A stretch of DNA of 64,000 nucleotides from Paenibacillus riograndensis SBR5 (GTDB taxonomy: Bacteria > Bacillota > Bacilli > Paenibacillales > Paenibacillaceae), in NCBI RefSeq assembly GCF_000981585.1, contig NZ_LN831776.1, positions 6,679,187 through 6,743,186 on the forward strand, given 5' to 3'. This document shows positions 44,770 to 53,013 of this stretch, one piece after another. The position numbers and the translations under genes are program-made. Below the pieces are notes generated by a model. The model was given only the letters and a program-made list of their open reading frames with translations. It did not search any database and was not told where the DNA came from. Position 1 is the stretch's first letter. Each line of letters starts with the position of its first letter.

Positions 44770-45411
44770 TTATTCACCAGCTCTTATGTTCTTTACGGTT
44801 TTATTCTCCAGTGAAAAATTAGAGTAGATTCTGTCGCCACCCTTTCCAGTCGGAGCTTGCGGGACAAACCCTACCTTAACGGTCTCTTCGACAGGTAAAT
44901 TAAAGAATCTTGCCATATAAAACTGAGTACCCGTTAATGAATAATGAAAAGCAAAGGACTGGCCTACCCGTGTAATCTGAAGCCAAACGGAATTACTATC
45001 GATATTGTTACCGTTCGCATCGTCTGATAATGGATTTGTTACTACGCTCACAACTGCATGGGTATTGAAATCGGTAAGTTCAAAACACAATTTTGCCCAA
45101 ACATTGATGTCTTTCATTACCATGACTGAAGCAGAATCATAAATATCTTTAAAATCATGCTGAACCTTGACGCGCATCACAAAATCACCAGAAACCTCCG
45201 TGAAAAAAAACGGTGCGTTTGCGAGAGTGCTCGGGGTGGCCCCTTCTTCTGATACAGCTCCATTGTTGCAGAAAAAATCGCTATGTTCAGGCGCGTGCAA
45301 TATCATTGCTTCATTCTCAAACCGGATGCTGCCTGGATTAAGCCAATTAAAGTTTTCAAAATCGGTCTGGCCTATTGGACTTCCCTCCTGTTCTTTCCAA
45401 AATATGTACAC
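44770..45411 (-). CDS. DUF1349 concanavalin-like protein
   Basis: 213 residues of the DUF1349 family (lectin/glucanase fold): ANAPFFFTEVSGDFVMRVKV, DSASVMVMKDINVWAKLCFE and the closing TVKVGFVPQAPTGKGG. No signal peptide or membrane segment. The GTG at 45411 lacks a ribosome binding site. An AGGAGG sits inside the frame, followed 8 nt later by a non-canonical ATA, so the exact start is uncertain and the N-terminus may be slightly longer or shorter than drawn. 32 bp separate it from the acetyltransferase, suggesting cotranscription. The biochemical role of the family is unclear. Confidence 0.75.
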   Translation of the reverse strand: MYIFWKEQEGSPIGQTDFENFNWLNPGSIRFENEAMILHAPEHSDFFCNNGAVSEEGATPSTLANAPFFFTEVSGDFVMRVKVQHDFKDIYDSASVMVMKDINVWAKLCFELTDFNTHAVVSVVTNPLSDDANGNNIDSNSVWLQITRVGQSFAFHYSLTGTQFYMARFFNLPVEETVKVGFVPQAPTGKGGDRIYSNFSLENKTVKNIRAGE

Positions 45412-45534
45412 AGTATGATGATATCATCAAAGATCATTTAGTGAAGGTAAAAAGTTATCAAATTATAGCAGAATATTCTCATACTGGTGTTTTTCAAGGC
45501 GTTAAGTGAGAAATTACAAAAAAGCCCTGATACA

Positions 45535-45626
45535 TCAAGGGTTTCTTGATCATCAGGACTGACTATGTTGTGCTAAAACTATGTTCCAAACGGTGACAAG
45601 TGAAATTACAACTCACAAATGAGAGT
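45535..45626 (+). repeat. Duplicated hairpin segment, copy 1
   Basis: Contains a CCTGAT...ATCAGG stem around TACATCAAGGGTTTC, then GACTGACTATGTTGTG, GTTCCAAACGGTGACAA and AAATTACAACTCACAAA. The same blocks recur in the same order and orientation at 46990-47100, where the stem is CGATGT...ACATCG. The CGGTGACAA units resemble arm-type repeats near tyrosine integrases. Confidence 0.6.
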
Positions 45627-45751
45627 TGTATTTCAAGTTGACATTAAAAAGGCCTGATTTCAGCGATACTGTAACGTTACTGTAACGTAGTTTTGCCATA
45701 ACTTGTAACTATCTTCGGCATAAATCATAAATACCGGATTAGATGGAAGGA

Positions 45752-45862
45752 GGTGTCCGGCTGAATCTGCTTCCTCGCTACTGCCAATTGGCTCCCCCGA
45801 ATTCGCTTCTAACTCCAACTGGACCGAGTGGCGAATGCCCCGATGCGTGAATATGGTGTTAT
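45752..45862 (+). repeat. Duplicated ~110-bp segment, copy 1
   Basis: GTGTCCGGCTGAATCTGCTTC...TGGACCGAGTGGCGAATGCCCCGATGCGTGAATAT recurs with few changes at about 46638-46752, on the other side of the 209-residue gene, in direct orientation. No complete reading frame is present. Confidence 0.6.
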
Positions 45863-45878
45863 CGGAAGTTCAGTTTTT

Positions 45879-46508
45879 CTATGTGTTACCTTCAAATAAT
45901 TCAGTTTGCGGAAAGTGATCCTTCCAGTATTCTTTCATAGTTAAAAGTACTTCAAATTTCATTTCTTCAGTTATTCCATAATCAATAAAATCAATCTTCT
46001 TCCAGTATGAATAATTCATAAAAATATATTTCCAGTGTTCTTTGATTTCACAATAGAAATCCATTGAGTTGTAATCCAATATTTCTTTCCAAATAACGAA
46101 TTGTTCTATTGGATTCTTATCTTCAAAAATGGTTAACACAGGGGTAAGCCCTTTATAGTCATAGCCATAGAACACATTAACTAACTTAATCTGACCATCA
46201 ATATTATTGTTAAGTTCGTCTATATCTTCGGCAGGAATCCATAACTCATTATGATTTCTTGATCCTACAATTTGTACTTCATATCTATCAATAAAAGGGC
46301 TGGCAACAATAAACTCTGTTACAAATCCAACGTTACCTGAGAATTTATCCTTAGTATTCCATTCCAAAGCAATCTGGTCTGCATAGGTTTGATTTAGAAC
46401 TGGATAGAAAATTGGTTGCTCAGGTAGCCTTGGAGGAAATCCCCTTAGGTTTAGATCTAGTATCAATTTCATTTCAGCAAGTCCGACAGGTCGAAATAGA
46501 GTTTTCAT
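45879..46508 (-). CDS. Conserved protein of unknown function (family sometimes labelled 'ADP-ribosylation/crystallin J1')
   Basis: 209 residues beginning MKTLFRPVGLAEMKLI, with FPPRLPEQPIFYPVLN, GFVTEFIVASPFIDRYEVQIVG and ELWIPAEDIDELN. These blocks match a widespread small bacterial family whose database name is probably misleading. No signal peptide, membrane segment or catalytic motif could be assigned. The ATG has AAGGGAT upstream. The gene is AT-richer than its neighbours and lies between two sets of direct repeats, suggesting it was acquired or sits in a rearranged segment. No function is proposed. Confidence 0.7.
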   Translation of the reverse strand: MKTLFRPVGLAEMKLILDLNLRGFPPRLPEQPIFYPVLNQTYADQIALEWNTKDKFSGNVGFVTEFIVASPFIDRYEVQIVGSRNHNELWIPAEDIDELNNNIDGQIKLVNVFYGYDYKGLTPVLTIFEDKNPIEQFVIWKEILDYNSMDFYCEIKEHWKYIFMNYSYWKKIDFIDYGITEEMKFEVLLTMKEYWKDHFPQTELFEGNT

Positions 46509-46637
46509 GTTTATTATCCCTTCAACTGAATTTCCGATAACGTTACTGTATTCAAGATATCAAAAGATTTAAGGGCTGAATAGGATGAGCGAAGCCATCC
46601 ATGCCACCATGCCACTGATTCGCGTAGCGAAATGAGT

Positions 46638-46752
46638 CTTGCAGATGTGTCCGCTGATTTCGCTTCTTCGACTACTGAATTATCTTCCCTGTATCTGCTT
46701 CTTAGCTTCCGACGGACCGAGGGACGAATGCCCCGATGCTTGAATATCCGCT
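46638..46752 (+). repeat. Duplicated ~110-bp segment, copy 2
   Basis: Direct repeat of the segment at 45752-45862: GTGTCCGCTGATTTCGCTTC...CGGACCGAGGGACGAATGCCCCGATGCTTGAATAT. Confidence 0.6.
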
Positions 46753-46855
46753 AGAAGCCGTTACGAACGAACAAGACCGGCAGCGCATCCAGAAAACGAT
46801 TCAGGCCAGCGTTACCGCTTATTTACGCAAGTCTATTTTTCGCCTGTTTGCTTAG
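46739..46855 (+). pseudogene. Possible C-terminal remnant of a lost gene
   Basis: From the ATG in GCCCCGATGCTTG a short frame encodes a plausible protein end (EYPLEAVTNEQDRQRIQKT... to RKSIFRLFA) and stops at a TAG. No ribosome binding site precedes it, and the frame is closed upstream by a stop. It may be the tail of a gene removed by the rearrangement that produced the flanking repeats. Family not recognised. Confidence 0.3.
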
Positions 46856-46989
46856 AATCCTCACTTATCCATAACGAAAATAATTAGATCCAAGCAGGAA
46901 AACGCTGATGTGAAGCGCGATTCGCTGGTTTCTTAGCGCTATATAACTTTTGACTGTCCAAATAATTCACTAAAAAAGAAAACAAAAAA

Positions 46990-47102
46990 ATCCCGATGTA
47001 CCAAGGCTTTCAGACACATCGAGACTGACTTTGTTGTGACAAACAACGTTCCAATTCGGTGACAAACTAAATTCCAAACGGTCCAAAGAATTACAACTCA
47101 CA
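46990..47102 (+). repeat. Duplicated hairpin segment, copy 2
   Basis: CGATGT...ACATCG stem around TACCAAGGCTTTC, then GACTGACTTTGTTGTGACAAA, GTTCCAATTCGGTGACAA and GAATTACAACTCACAAAA. Direct repeat of 45535-45626, with compensatory stem changes. Confidence 0.6.
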
Positions 47103-47110
47103 AAATGGGT

Positions 47111-47908
47111 TCATTGCCGCTGAATCCCCCGCTGACGCATCCCCTCAAACAGCAGGATGGTAGCCGCCATAGCGGCGTTGAGCGATTCGGCCCGGCCGGC
47201 CATCGGGATGATAATGCTCTTGTCGACAAGGGCCGCCGCCTGCGGTGAGATGCCCTGGCCTTCGCTGCCGATCAGCAGCCACTGGCTGCCGTGAAAATCA
47301 TGGGTGTAGCAGGATTCCACCCCCGTCAGCGAAGTGCTAACCACAAGGGCACCGCGTTCCCGGGCCTGCGGCAGAATGCCGCTTAGTTCCCCCTCCACTA
47401 CCGGGAGATGGAACATAGAGCCCATCGTGGAACGGAGGGTCTTGGGGTTGTACAGATCGGCGCAGCCTTTGCCGAGGATTACTCCGTCCGCGCCTGCGGC
47501 ATCCGCGCTGCGGATGATCGTCCCCACGTTGCCGGGGTCCTGGACCCCGTCCAGCACCATAACCCAGCTATCCCGCTTTGCGAGGATGGCCTCCAGTCCC
47601 TGCTGCCCCTTGCGCACAATGGCAAAAACCGGCTGCGGCGTACCCGTGCTGCTGCATTTGGCAATGACCGCCGCCGAAACGCCGATCACCTCCATGCCCT
47701 GCACGGACTGAAGCAGCGGTTTCAGCTCCGCAGGCATGCCTTTATCCAGATCATAGGCCAGACATTCCACATCGGCTTCGGCCAGCAAAGCCTCCTGCAC
47801 GAGATGGATCCCTTCGATGATATACTTGCCCGCTTTGTCGCGGTGCTTTTTCTCCTGCAGTCCGGCCCATTCTTTTACCCGCGTATTTTGGGGTGACATA
47901 ATCTCCAT
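47111..47908 (-). CDS. TrmH/SpoU-family RNA 2'-O-methyltransferase
   Basis: 265 residues. An N-terminal RNA-binding substrate domain (RVKEWAGLQEKKHRDKAGKYIIEGIHLVQEAL, the L7Ae-like fold) is followed by the SPOUT trefoil-knot domain: motif 1 GVQDPGNVGTIIRSADA, motif 2 LLIGSEGQGIS and motif 3 IPMAGRAESLNAAMAATILLFE. Uses S-adenosylmethionine to methylate ribose in rRNA or tRNA; the target nucleotide cannot be assigned. It resembles the Bacillus YsgA type. It follows the KtrA-like gene by 29 bp and is probably cotranscribed. Confidence 0.9.
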   Translation of the reverse strand: MEIMSPQNTRVKEWAGLQEKKHRDKAGKYIIEGIHLVQEALLAEADVECLAYDLDKGMPAELKPLLQSVQGMEVIGVSAAVIAKCSSTGTPQPVFAIVRKGQQGLEAILAKRDSWVMVLDGVQDPGNVGTIIRSADAAGADGVILGKGCADLYNPKTLRSTMGSMFHLPVVEGELSGILPQARERGALVVSTSLTGVESCYTHDFHGSQWLLIGSEGQGISPQAAALVDKSIIIPMAGRAESLNAAMAATILLFEGMRQRGIQRQ

Positions 47909-47937
47909 AAAGCCCTACCTTTCTGTTCCTGCCCTGC

Positions 47938-48600
47938 CTATTGATACGCCATTTCCAGCTTGGTCAGATTGTCCTTCCGGCCAACGATAACGAGTACATC
48001 CCCTTCCGCCAGCCGGTCCTCGGCTCTTGGAGAGATATTCATTTCCTCGCCCCGGCGGATCGCCATGACATTGCAGCCGTATTTGGCACGGATATTCAGC
48101 TCCTGCAGATTTTTGCCCAGCATCGTTCCGGAGACCTTCATATCCAGAATGCTGTAATCCGGCGACAGCTCGATATAATCAAGAATATTGGGCGAAGCCA
48201 GATGATGTGCCACCCGCATGCCCATATCCCGTTCAGGATAGATCACTTTGTCTGCGCCAATTTTACTGAGCACCTTGCCGTGCAGCTCGCTTTTGGCCTT
48301 GACCAGAATCGCCGGTACACCCAGGTCCTTCAGAATCAGCGTCGTTAGAATGCTGGCTTGGATATCTTCCCCAATCGCCACCACAACTACATCAAAGTTG
48401 CGGATACCCAATGCGCGCAGCGCCTCTTCATCGGTCGAGTCTGCGGATACGGCATGGGTTACAATGCCCGAGATTTCCTGCGTGCGCTGCTCGTCAGCAT
48501 CGATCGCCAGCACATCGAACCCCATACCGCTGAGTGCTTTGGCGACACTTGAGCCGAAACGCCCCATTCCGATTACGGCGTATTGTTTTTTTGCAGCCAT
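47938..48600 (-). CDS. ktrA: KtrA/TrkA-type potassium channel gating subunit
   Basis: 220 residues from the ATG at 48600 (GGGAGG 7 nt upstream); an upstream ATG at 48627 has none. N-terminal RCK Rossmann domain (VIGMGRFGSSVAKAL, acidic AIDADEQ binding adenine nucleotide) and a C-terminal RCK_C domain, whose KtrA relatives bind c-di-AMP. It gates a membrane KtrB partner not encoded here, as in Bacillus where ktrA/ktrC may be separate. Together with the KimA-like gene and the c-di-AMP riboswitch it points to c-di-AMP-linked K+ and wall control. Confidence 0.85.
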   Translation of the reverse strand: MAAKKQYAVIGMGRFGSSVAKALSGMGFDVLAIDADEQRTQEISGIVTHAVSADSTDEEALRALGIRNFDVVVVAIGEDIQASILTTLILKDLGVPAILVKAKSELHGKVLSKIGADKVIYPERDMGMRVAHHLASPNILDYIELSPDYSILDMKVSGTMLGKNLQELNIRAKYGCNVMAIRRGEEMNISPRAEDRLAEGDVLVIVGRKDNLTKLEMAYQ

Positions 48601-48784
48601 ATCTGTACCTCCCGTAGCAATTTGCATCTCACACAGTATAGCATAAGCCCACCCAAACTTGAATTTCCCCAGCGCTTTCAGGGCACATTATAACGAGGCA
48701 ATGGAAGCAGATCTTTAGAATTTAATCTGAGCGGCCAGCAGCCTCTCCGGATGAATAACCACTATAGTGAAGGAGGCATTACTT

Positions 48785-49021
48785 ATGCCGGTTACCATTG
48801 ATTTGCGCCAGGCGATTATCCATAAGGTGCACGGACAGTCCGAAGCCGGTCTGCGGGAGATGATTGAAGGCTCGGTGGACGGGCCGGAAGCGGCGCTCCC
48901 TGGACTTGGGGCTGTATTCGAAATGATGTGGAAGGACCTGGATCACGCCAAGCAGGACGCGCTGGTCTCGATGCTGCACAGGCATTTGGAGAAAATCACC
49001 CCAGGGTCCATTACCTCCTAA
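48785..49021 (+). CDS. sspI: Small acid-soluble spore protein SspI
   Basis: 78 residues. IDLRQAIIHKVHGQSEAGLREMIEGSVDG...LPGLGAVFEMMWKD follows the B. subtilis SspI pattern closely (NLRHAVLSNISGNTQEQL, LPGLGVLFEVIWKN), a forespore-made spore core protein. The ATG at 48785 has GGAGG 8 nt upstream; an earlier ATG at 48767 precedes that site. Monocistronic, with its own strong terminator. It is direct evidence that the host forms endospores. Confidence 0.9.
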   Translation: MPVTIDLRQAIIHKVHGQSEAGLREMIEGSVDGPEAALPGLGAVFEMMWKDLDHAKQDALVSMLHRHLEKITPGSITS

Positions 49022-49044
49022 GGAAGCGGGACATATGGAGCCAG

Positions 49045-49092
49045 AAAACCTCCGCTATCTACGGTGCGGCACCGTAGGGCGGAGGTTTTTTT
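49045..49092. terminator. Bidirectional terminator between sspI and prfC
   Basis: AAAACCTCCGC pairs with GCGGAGGTTTT with an inner TACGGTG/CACCGTA stem; T-runs lie on both strands, so it can end both converging transcripts. Confidence 0.92.
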
Positions 49093-49133
49093 GCCAAAGC
49101 TTATTCGTTATTCGCGGCGGGAAGTCCGGTCAC

Positions 49134-50720
49134 TCAAGGAGCAGTTTCCAGGAACTTCGCGGTCGGGTTCTTCTCCATCGCGGTACGCATCGCGTATTCG
49201 TTCTCGAAGAGCACCACATAGTTGCCTTTCTTGTCCGTAACGAGTGTGGAGTTGATGCGGAACTTGCTCGGGTCCGGCTTGTTCTCATCCACAATCCAGC
49301 GTGCGAACTGGTAGCTCATCCGCTGCAGCTGCACATCCACGCCATACTCGCCCTTCATGCGGTATTCGAAGACCTCGAACTGCAGCTGTCCGACAACGCC
49401 CAGCAGGATATCGTCGAAGTTGACCGTGCGGAACACCTGAATCATGCCCTCCTCGGTCAGCTGGTCAATCCCCTTCTGGAACTGCTTCGATTTCAGCGCG
49501 TTTTTGATGCTGACTTTGGAAAAAATCTCCGGCGAGAACGTCGGCAGCTCGTCGAACTCAATATCCCCGGCCTGGCTCAGCGTATCCCCAATGCGGAAAA
49601 TACCGGGATCGAACAGCCCGATAATATCCCCCGGAAAAGCCTCCTCAACAATATCCCGGTCCTGGGCCAGGAACTGCTGCGGCTGGGACAGCTTAATATC
49701 CTTGCCTGCACGCACATGCTTGACACTCATCCCGCGCTCGAACTTCCCCGACACAATCCGCAGGAAGGCGATCCGGTCGCGGTGGGCCGGGTTCATATTC
49801 GCTTGGATTTTGAACACATAGCCGGTAAATTTCTCGTTCGTCGGTTCAACGTCACCAGCGTTGCTGCGGCGCGGCTCCGGCTTCGGTGCCAGCTCCAGGA
49901 AGTTGTCCAGGAAGGTCTGCACGCCAAAATTATTAATCGCACTGCCGAAGAATACAGGTGTCAGCTCACCGCGCAGCACTTTTTCATAGTCAAAAGCATC
50001 CCCTGCCACGTCAAGCAGCTCCAGATCCTGGCACAGCTGGTCATGCAGGTATTCTCCGGCCATCTCGCGGATGACCGGGTCATTATAGCTTTCTACCTTT
50101 TGAACCTTAATTACAGAGTGATCGTCGCCTTGGAACAGCTCTACCTGATTTTTCATCCGGTCATATACGCCACACAGCTCGCGTCCGCCCCCGATCGGCC
50201 AGTTCATCGGTACGGAACGGATGCCCAGCACATTCTCCAGCTCTTCCATCAGCTCGAACGGACTTTGGCCTTCGCGGTCCAGCTTGTTGATGAAGGTAAA
50301 GATCGGAATGCCCCGCTTCGCGCAGACCTGGAACAGCTTAATGGTCTGGGCTTCCACACCTTTTGCGACGTCGATCAGCATGACCGCACTGTCCGCAGCC
50401 GTTAAGGTACGGTAGGTGTCCTCACTGAAGTCCTGGTGACCCGGAGTATCCAGAATATTCACCCGGTGACCCATGTAGTCAAATTGCATCACGGAGGACG
50501 TTACCGAGATTCCGCGCTGCTTCTCAATTTCCATCCAGTCACTTGTCGCATGCTTGCTCGCTTTGCGGGCCTTAACCGACCCCGCCAGGCGGATCGCGCC
50601 GCCGAACAGCAGCAGCTTCTCCGTCAATGTTGTTTTCCCCGCATCCGGGTGGGAAATGATCGCAAACGTTCTGCGTTTGTCCACTTCCTGTTGCAGCTTC
50701 TGATCCAGTGCTTTGTTCAT
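49134..50720 (-). CDS. prfC: Peptide chain release factor 3
   Basis: 528 residues from the ATG at 50720 (AAGGGAT 7 nt upstream); length matches E. coli RF3 (529). GTPase that recycles RF1/RF2 from the ribosome after peptide release. P-loop SHPDAGKTTLTEK, switch region RGISVTSSVMQFDY, G3 DTPGHQDFSEDTYR and G4 NKLDRE, followed by EF-Tu-like domain 2 and the RF3-specific C-terminal domain. Monocistronic on the minus strand, ending at the shared terminator. Upstream lies a 4-palindrome array interrupted by an insertion sequence. Confidence 0.95.
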   Translation of the reverse strand: MNKALDQKLQQEVDKRRTFAIISHPDAGKTTLTEKLLLFGGAIRLAGSVKARKASKHATSDWMEIEKQRGISVTSSVMQFDYMGHRVNILDTPGHQDFSEDTYRTLTAADSAVMLIDVAKGVEAQTIKLFQVCAKRGIPIFTFINKLDREGQSPFELMEELENVLGIRSVPMNWPIGGGRELCGVYDRMKNQVELFQGDDHSVIKVQKVESYNDPVIREMAGEYLHDQLCQDLELLDVAGDAFDYEKVLRGELTPVFFGSAINNFGVQTFLDNFLELAPKPEPRRSNAGDVEPTNEKFTGYVFKIQANMNPAHRDRIAFLRIVSGKFERGMSVKHVRAGKDIKLSQPQQFLAQDRDIVEEAFPGDIIGLFDPGIFRIGDTLSQAGDIEFDELPTFSPEIFSKVSIKNALKSKQFQKGIDQLTEEGMIQVFRTVNFDDILLGVVGQLQFEVFEYRMKGEYGVDVQLQRMSYQFARWIVDENKPDPSKFRINSTLVTDKKGNYVVLFENEYAMRTAMEKNPTAKFLETAP

Positions 50721-51062
50721 TGCACATATCCCTTCATATATAAATTCCTGCTTCTCTTCCATTGCCGGTTACCCATCAAATCGGTGCTCTGCTCATTTGT
50801 ACAAATCCCTTCATCGGTGAATTTGCCATTGCCTACAGTACACTTACAGTTACATCTCCGCTTCTGTTGAAAGCATCCTTCTCAGTATAACAAAATCCGG
50901 TGGAGATTATCTACATCTATGCGGGGGAAGGTAAATTATCTTGAGCTGTATAAGGTGGAATAGGTCTTATAAAAAATAGGCTGGAGCTGCTGCGGAGAAT
51001 ATTTGGACTTTCGACCGCTCTTACGCCGATTTGCAACTCATTCAAATCAAAGTTCGAGCGTG

Positions 51063-51191
51063 TTCAATTGCACTTTGTACAGCAGATCTCCCCTAAATCA
51101 GTCAGAAAACTGAAGCTATTGCACTTTGTACAGCAGAATTCCGTGAACAAGGTGTCATTAGACTCCCTCTCCCGAAATCTATTGCACGAAA
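51063..51191. repeat. Four-palindrome intergenic array, copy 2 (left part, interrupted)
   Basis: TTGCA-N5-TACA units begin at 51068 and 51119; the third begins at 51182 and is cut after its 5-bp spacer CGAAA by the insertion sequence. Its right half continues at 52851. The fourth unit begins at 52892. Without the insertion the spacings are 51, 63 and 51 bp, matching arrays 1 and 3. Confidence 0.85.
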
Positions 51192-52845
51192 GAGTCAATT
51201 TCATAATTCAGTTTGCTGAATAGCAAGACTCGGCCAAAATCTAAGGTCATTTTTTAAAAAATCAGGCCACTTGCTGGGAGTTGCGTAACCGCTGGTTTAA
51301 CTTGTCTAGCGCAAACTTGCTGAGATTGTAAGCTAGTGTACTGAGCTGGAAATCAACTCTTGCCCGGACGCCGCGGTGACGCGTACGTTTCATGCCAAAA
51401 TACTCTTTAAGATATGCAAAAACTCGCTCCACTGCCGTACGCTTCTTGTACAGCTCTGTAAAGCTCTCGCTACCTCTTGCGGGATAGGTGTGCTTGCGTA
51501 AATCCGTTTGTATGCGGATTTTAAACACCTTTTGGCAGCCGGAACCGGAAAGTGGACAGTCTTTGCACTGGCTCGGCTGGGTATACTTCAGCGTTTCGTA
51601 CTTGGCATCAAAACTGTCGTAGCGGTAGGTATGCCCCTGTGAGCATACGGGATTGTAGTCCGAGTTCATTCCCTTGGGCGGCTCTTTGTGGTGAATCATT
51701 GGAATCGTAGGATAGGCGCCTAACGAATGAATCAACTGGTAGATGGCTGCGCTGTCGTACCCTTTGTCTCCCAAGACATGCTTTACGTTTAACCTAGGAA
51801 ACTTCAGGAGCAGGCCTTTGAGAAGGATAACCGCCATGCGCTGGTCATTCAAATTCGCCGAACTCCATAAGCCACTAAGAATATACTGACAGTCCGCATC
51901 GACCAGCAGATTTGCCTTGAACCCGTAATAACTGGTAAGTCTACCTTTCGCATTTTTCTTGTCACAACGCGCGGCATGCCGGGGTAATGCTGCAAGCAAT
52001 TCATCGTACGTGTAGGGCAGCATCTGTTCAATGGTTTTCTCAAACGGTCCTAGGCTCTCTTCATAAGCTTCCCGTTCCTTGCGCCGACGTTCCTTTTCTT
52101 CAGCAGAAGGACGTCCAGGCGGGTAGACGGGTTTTTTGGGCCGCTCGTCCACAGGCTCGGACTCGGGCTCGGTGAGTTCTAGCTGCAGCTGCTGAGCCAC
52201 CGGAGCATCACTTGGCTTTTTAGCACGGCGGGCCGCGCGGCGTTTGGATGCAGCTTCGCTAAATAGGCTATCCCAAGCCTCAACGATAGAGGAATCCAAA
52301 GCGAGATGCATACCCGTAACGAACTCTTCCTCCAGGGCGGACAGCACCAGAGTATCCTGAAGGTCCTCGAGCATGCCCGTTTGCTCAAGCACATGAATCA
52401 AACGGGAGTACGAGGCTTCGCTCGGGATGCGGTTGGAACCGGTGAACCGGCACTGCACCCGAAATTCCTCGCTGAATCGAAGTCGCCGGACCAACGCGGA
52501 TACAAACTCGATGCCCTCCATTTTTGCGATGAGCAGCGAGTAGATCATCGCGGGTACGTTTAGTTCTTCCGGCCGCCCACGGTTGTTCTTTTTTCCAAGC
52601 GCGTGCAAGACCGGAGCGAGATTTAAGTGTTCAAAGATCTGACTGTATTTATCTTCCGGTCGCATCAGCAACAAATCCTCAAAGGAAAACAGCTCTTCTT
52701 GCCGAATAGAATACATGGGGATTACCTCTTTTCATTCTCGGATGTTGGTTTGGTCACCTATATCTTCGAGATTTGGGGAGGTACTCCCTTTTCTATGCTC
52801 AAAAAAACCAATCCTAGCAAGGGTTTTGAATTATGAAATTGTCTC
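51192..52845 (-). mobile_element. Complete insertion sequence, 1654 bp, with 19-bp TIRs and 5-bp target duplication
   Basis: The left end GAGTCAATTTCATAATTCA at 51192-51210 matches the inverted right end at 52827-52845 with one mismatch. CGAAA flanks both sides (51187-51191 and 52846-52850). One DDE transposase gene fills it. It looks intact and, from the near-perfect TIRs and target duplication, fairly recent. IS4/IS1182-like by transposase type; family name not asserted. Confidence 0.93.
51262..52716 (-). CDS. DDE transposase of the insertion sequence
   Basis: 484 residues. An N-terminal DUF772-type region (RGRPEELNVPAMIYSLLIAKMEGIEF) is followed by a catalytic RNase-H-like domain: Asp in HLALDSSIVEAW, Asp in HVLGDKGYDS, and Glu in AVERVFAYLKEYFGMKRTRHRG. 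A charged insertion (RRAARRAKKP...ERRRKEREAYEE) and a Cys cluster (CKDCPLSGSGC) lie between. Reads through without stops; AAGAGG upstream of the ATG. Probably an active enzyme. Confidence 0.92.
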   Translation of the reverse strand: MYSIRQEELFSFEDLLLMRPEDKYSQIFEHLNLAPVLHALGKKNNRGRPEELNVPAMIYSLLIAKMEGIEFVSALVRRLRFSEEFRVQCRFTGSNRIPSEASYSRLIHVLEQTGMLEDLQDTLVLSALEEEFVTGMHLALDSSIVEAWDSLFSEAASKRRAARRAKKPSDAPVAQQLQLELTEPESEPVDERPKKPVYPPGRPSAEEKERRRKEREAYEESLGPFEKTIEQMLPYTYDELLAALPRHAARCDKKNAKGRLTSYYGFKANLLVDADCQYILSGLWSSANLNDQRMAVILLKGLLLKFPRLNVKHVLGDKGYDSAAIYQLIHSLGAYPTIPMIHHKEPPKGMNSDYNPVCSQGHTYRYDSFDAKYETLKYTQPSQCKDCPLSGSGCQKVFKIRIQTDLRKHTYPARGSESFTELYKKRTAVERVFAYLKEYFGMKRTRHRGVRARVDFQLSTLAYNLSKFALDKLNQRLRNSQQVA

Positions 52846-52850
52846 CGAAA

Positions 52851-52916
52851 TACAGCAGAATGCGATTTGCCGCAGATAAATGAACTTTCTATTGCACAAA
52901 GTACAATCATACACCC
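52851..52916. repeat. Four-palindrome intergenic array, copy 2 (right part)
   Basis: TACAGCAGAATGCGATT continues the interrupted third unit and matches the sequence after unit 3 of array 1 (TACAGCAGAAGGCGATT). The fourth unit TTGCA-CAAAG-TACAA begins at 52892, followed by ATCATACA as in array 1. Confidence 0.85.
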
Positions 52917-52962
52917 CAAAAAGTCAACTTAGTTGATCATTATTCGCATAAAAATCCCCCTG

Positions 52963-52996
52963 CAGCCTCTGCAGGGGGATTCCCTTCACACCATAT
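52963..52996 (-). terminator. Terminator of zwf
   Basis: AATCCCCCTGCAG pairs with CTGCAGGGGGATT (13 bp, 3-nt loop), followed on the minus strand by TTTTTAT; 18 bp after the zwf stop. Confidence 0.92.
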
Positions 52997-53013
52997 ATCA
53001 TTTACATAATGAA

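Noticed and set aside
49035..50405. 456-codon plus-strand reading frame opposite prfC
   Set aside because: Antisense shadow; the minus strand encodes complete RF3, and the frame starts inside the shared terminator.
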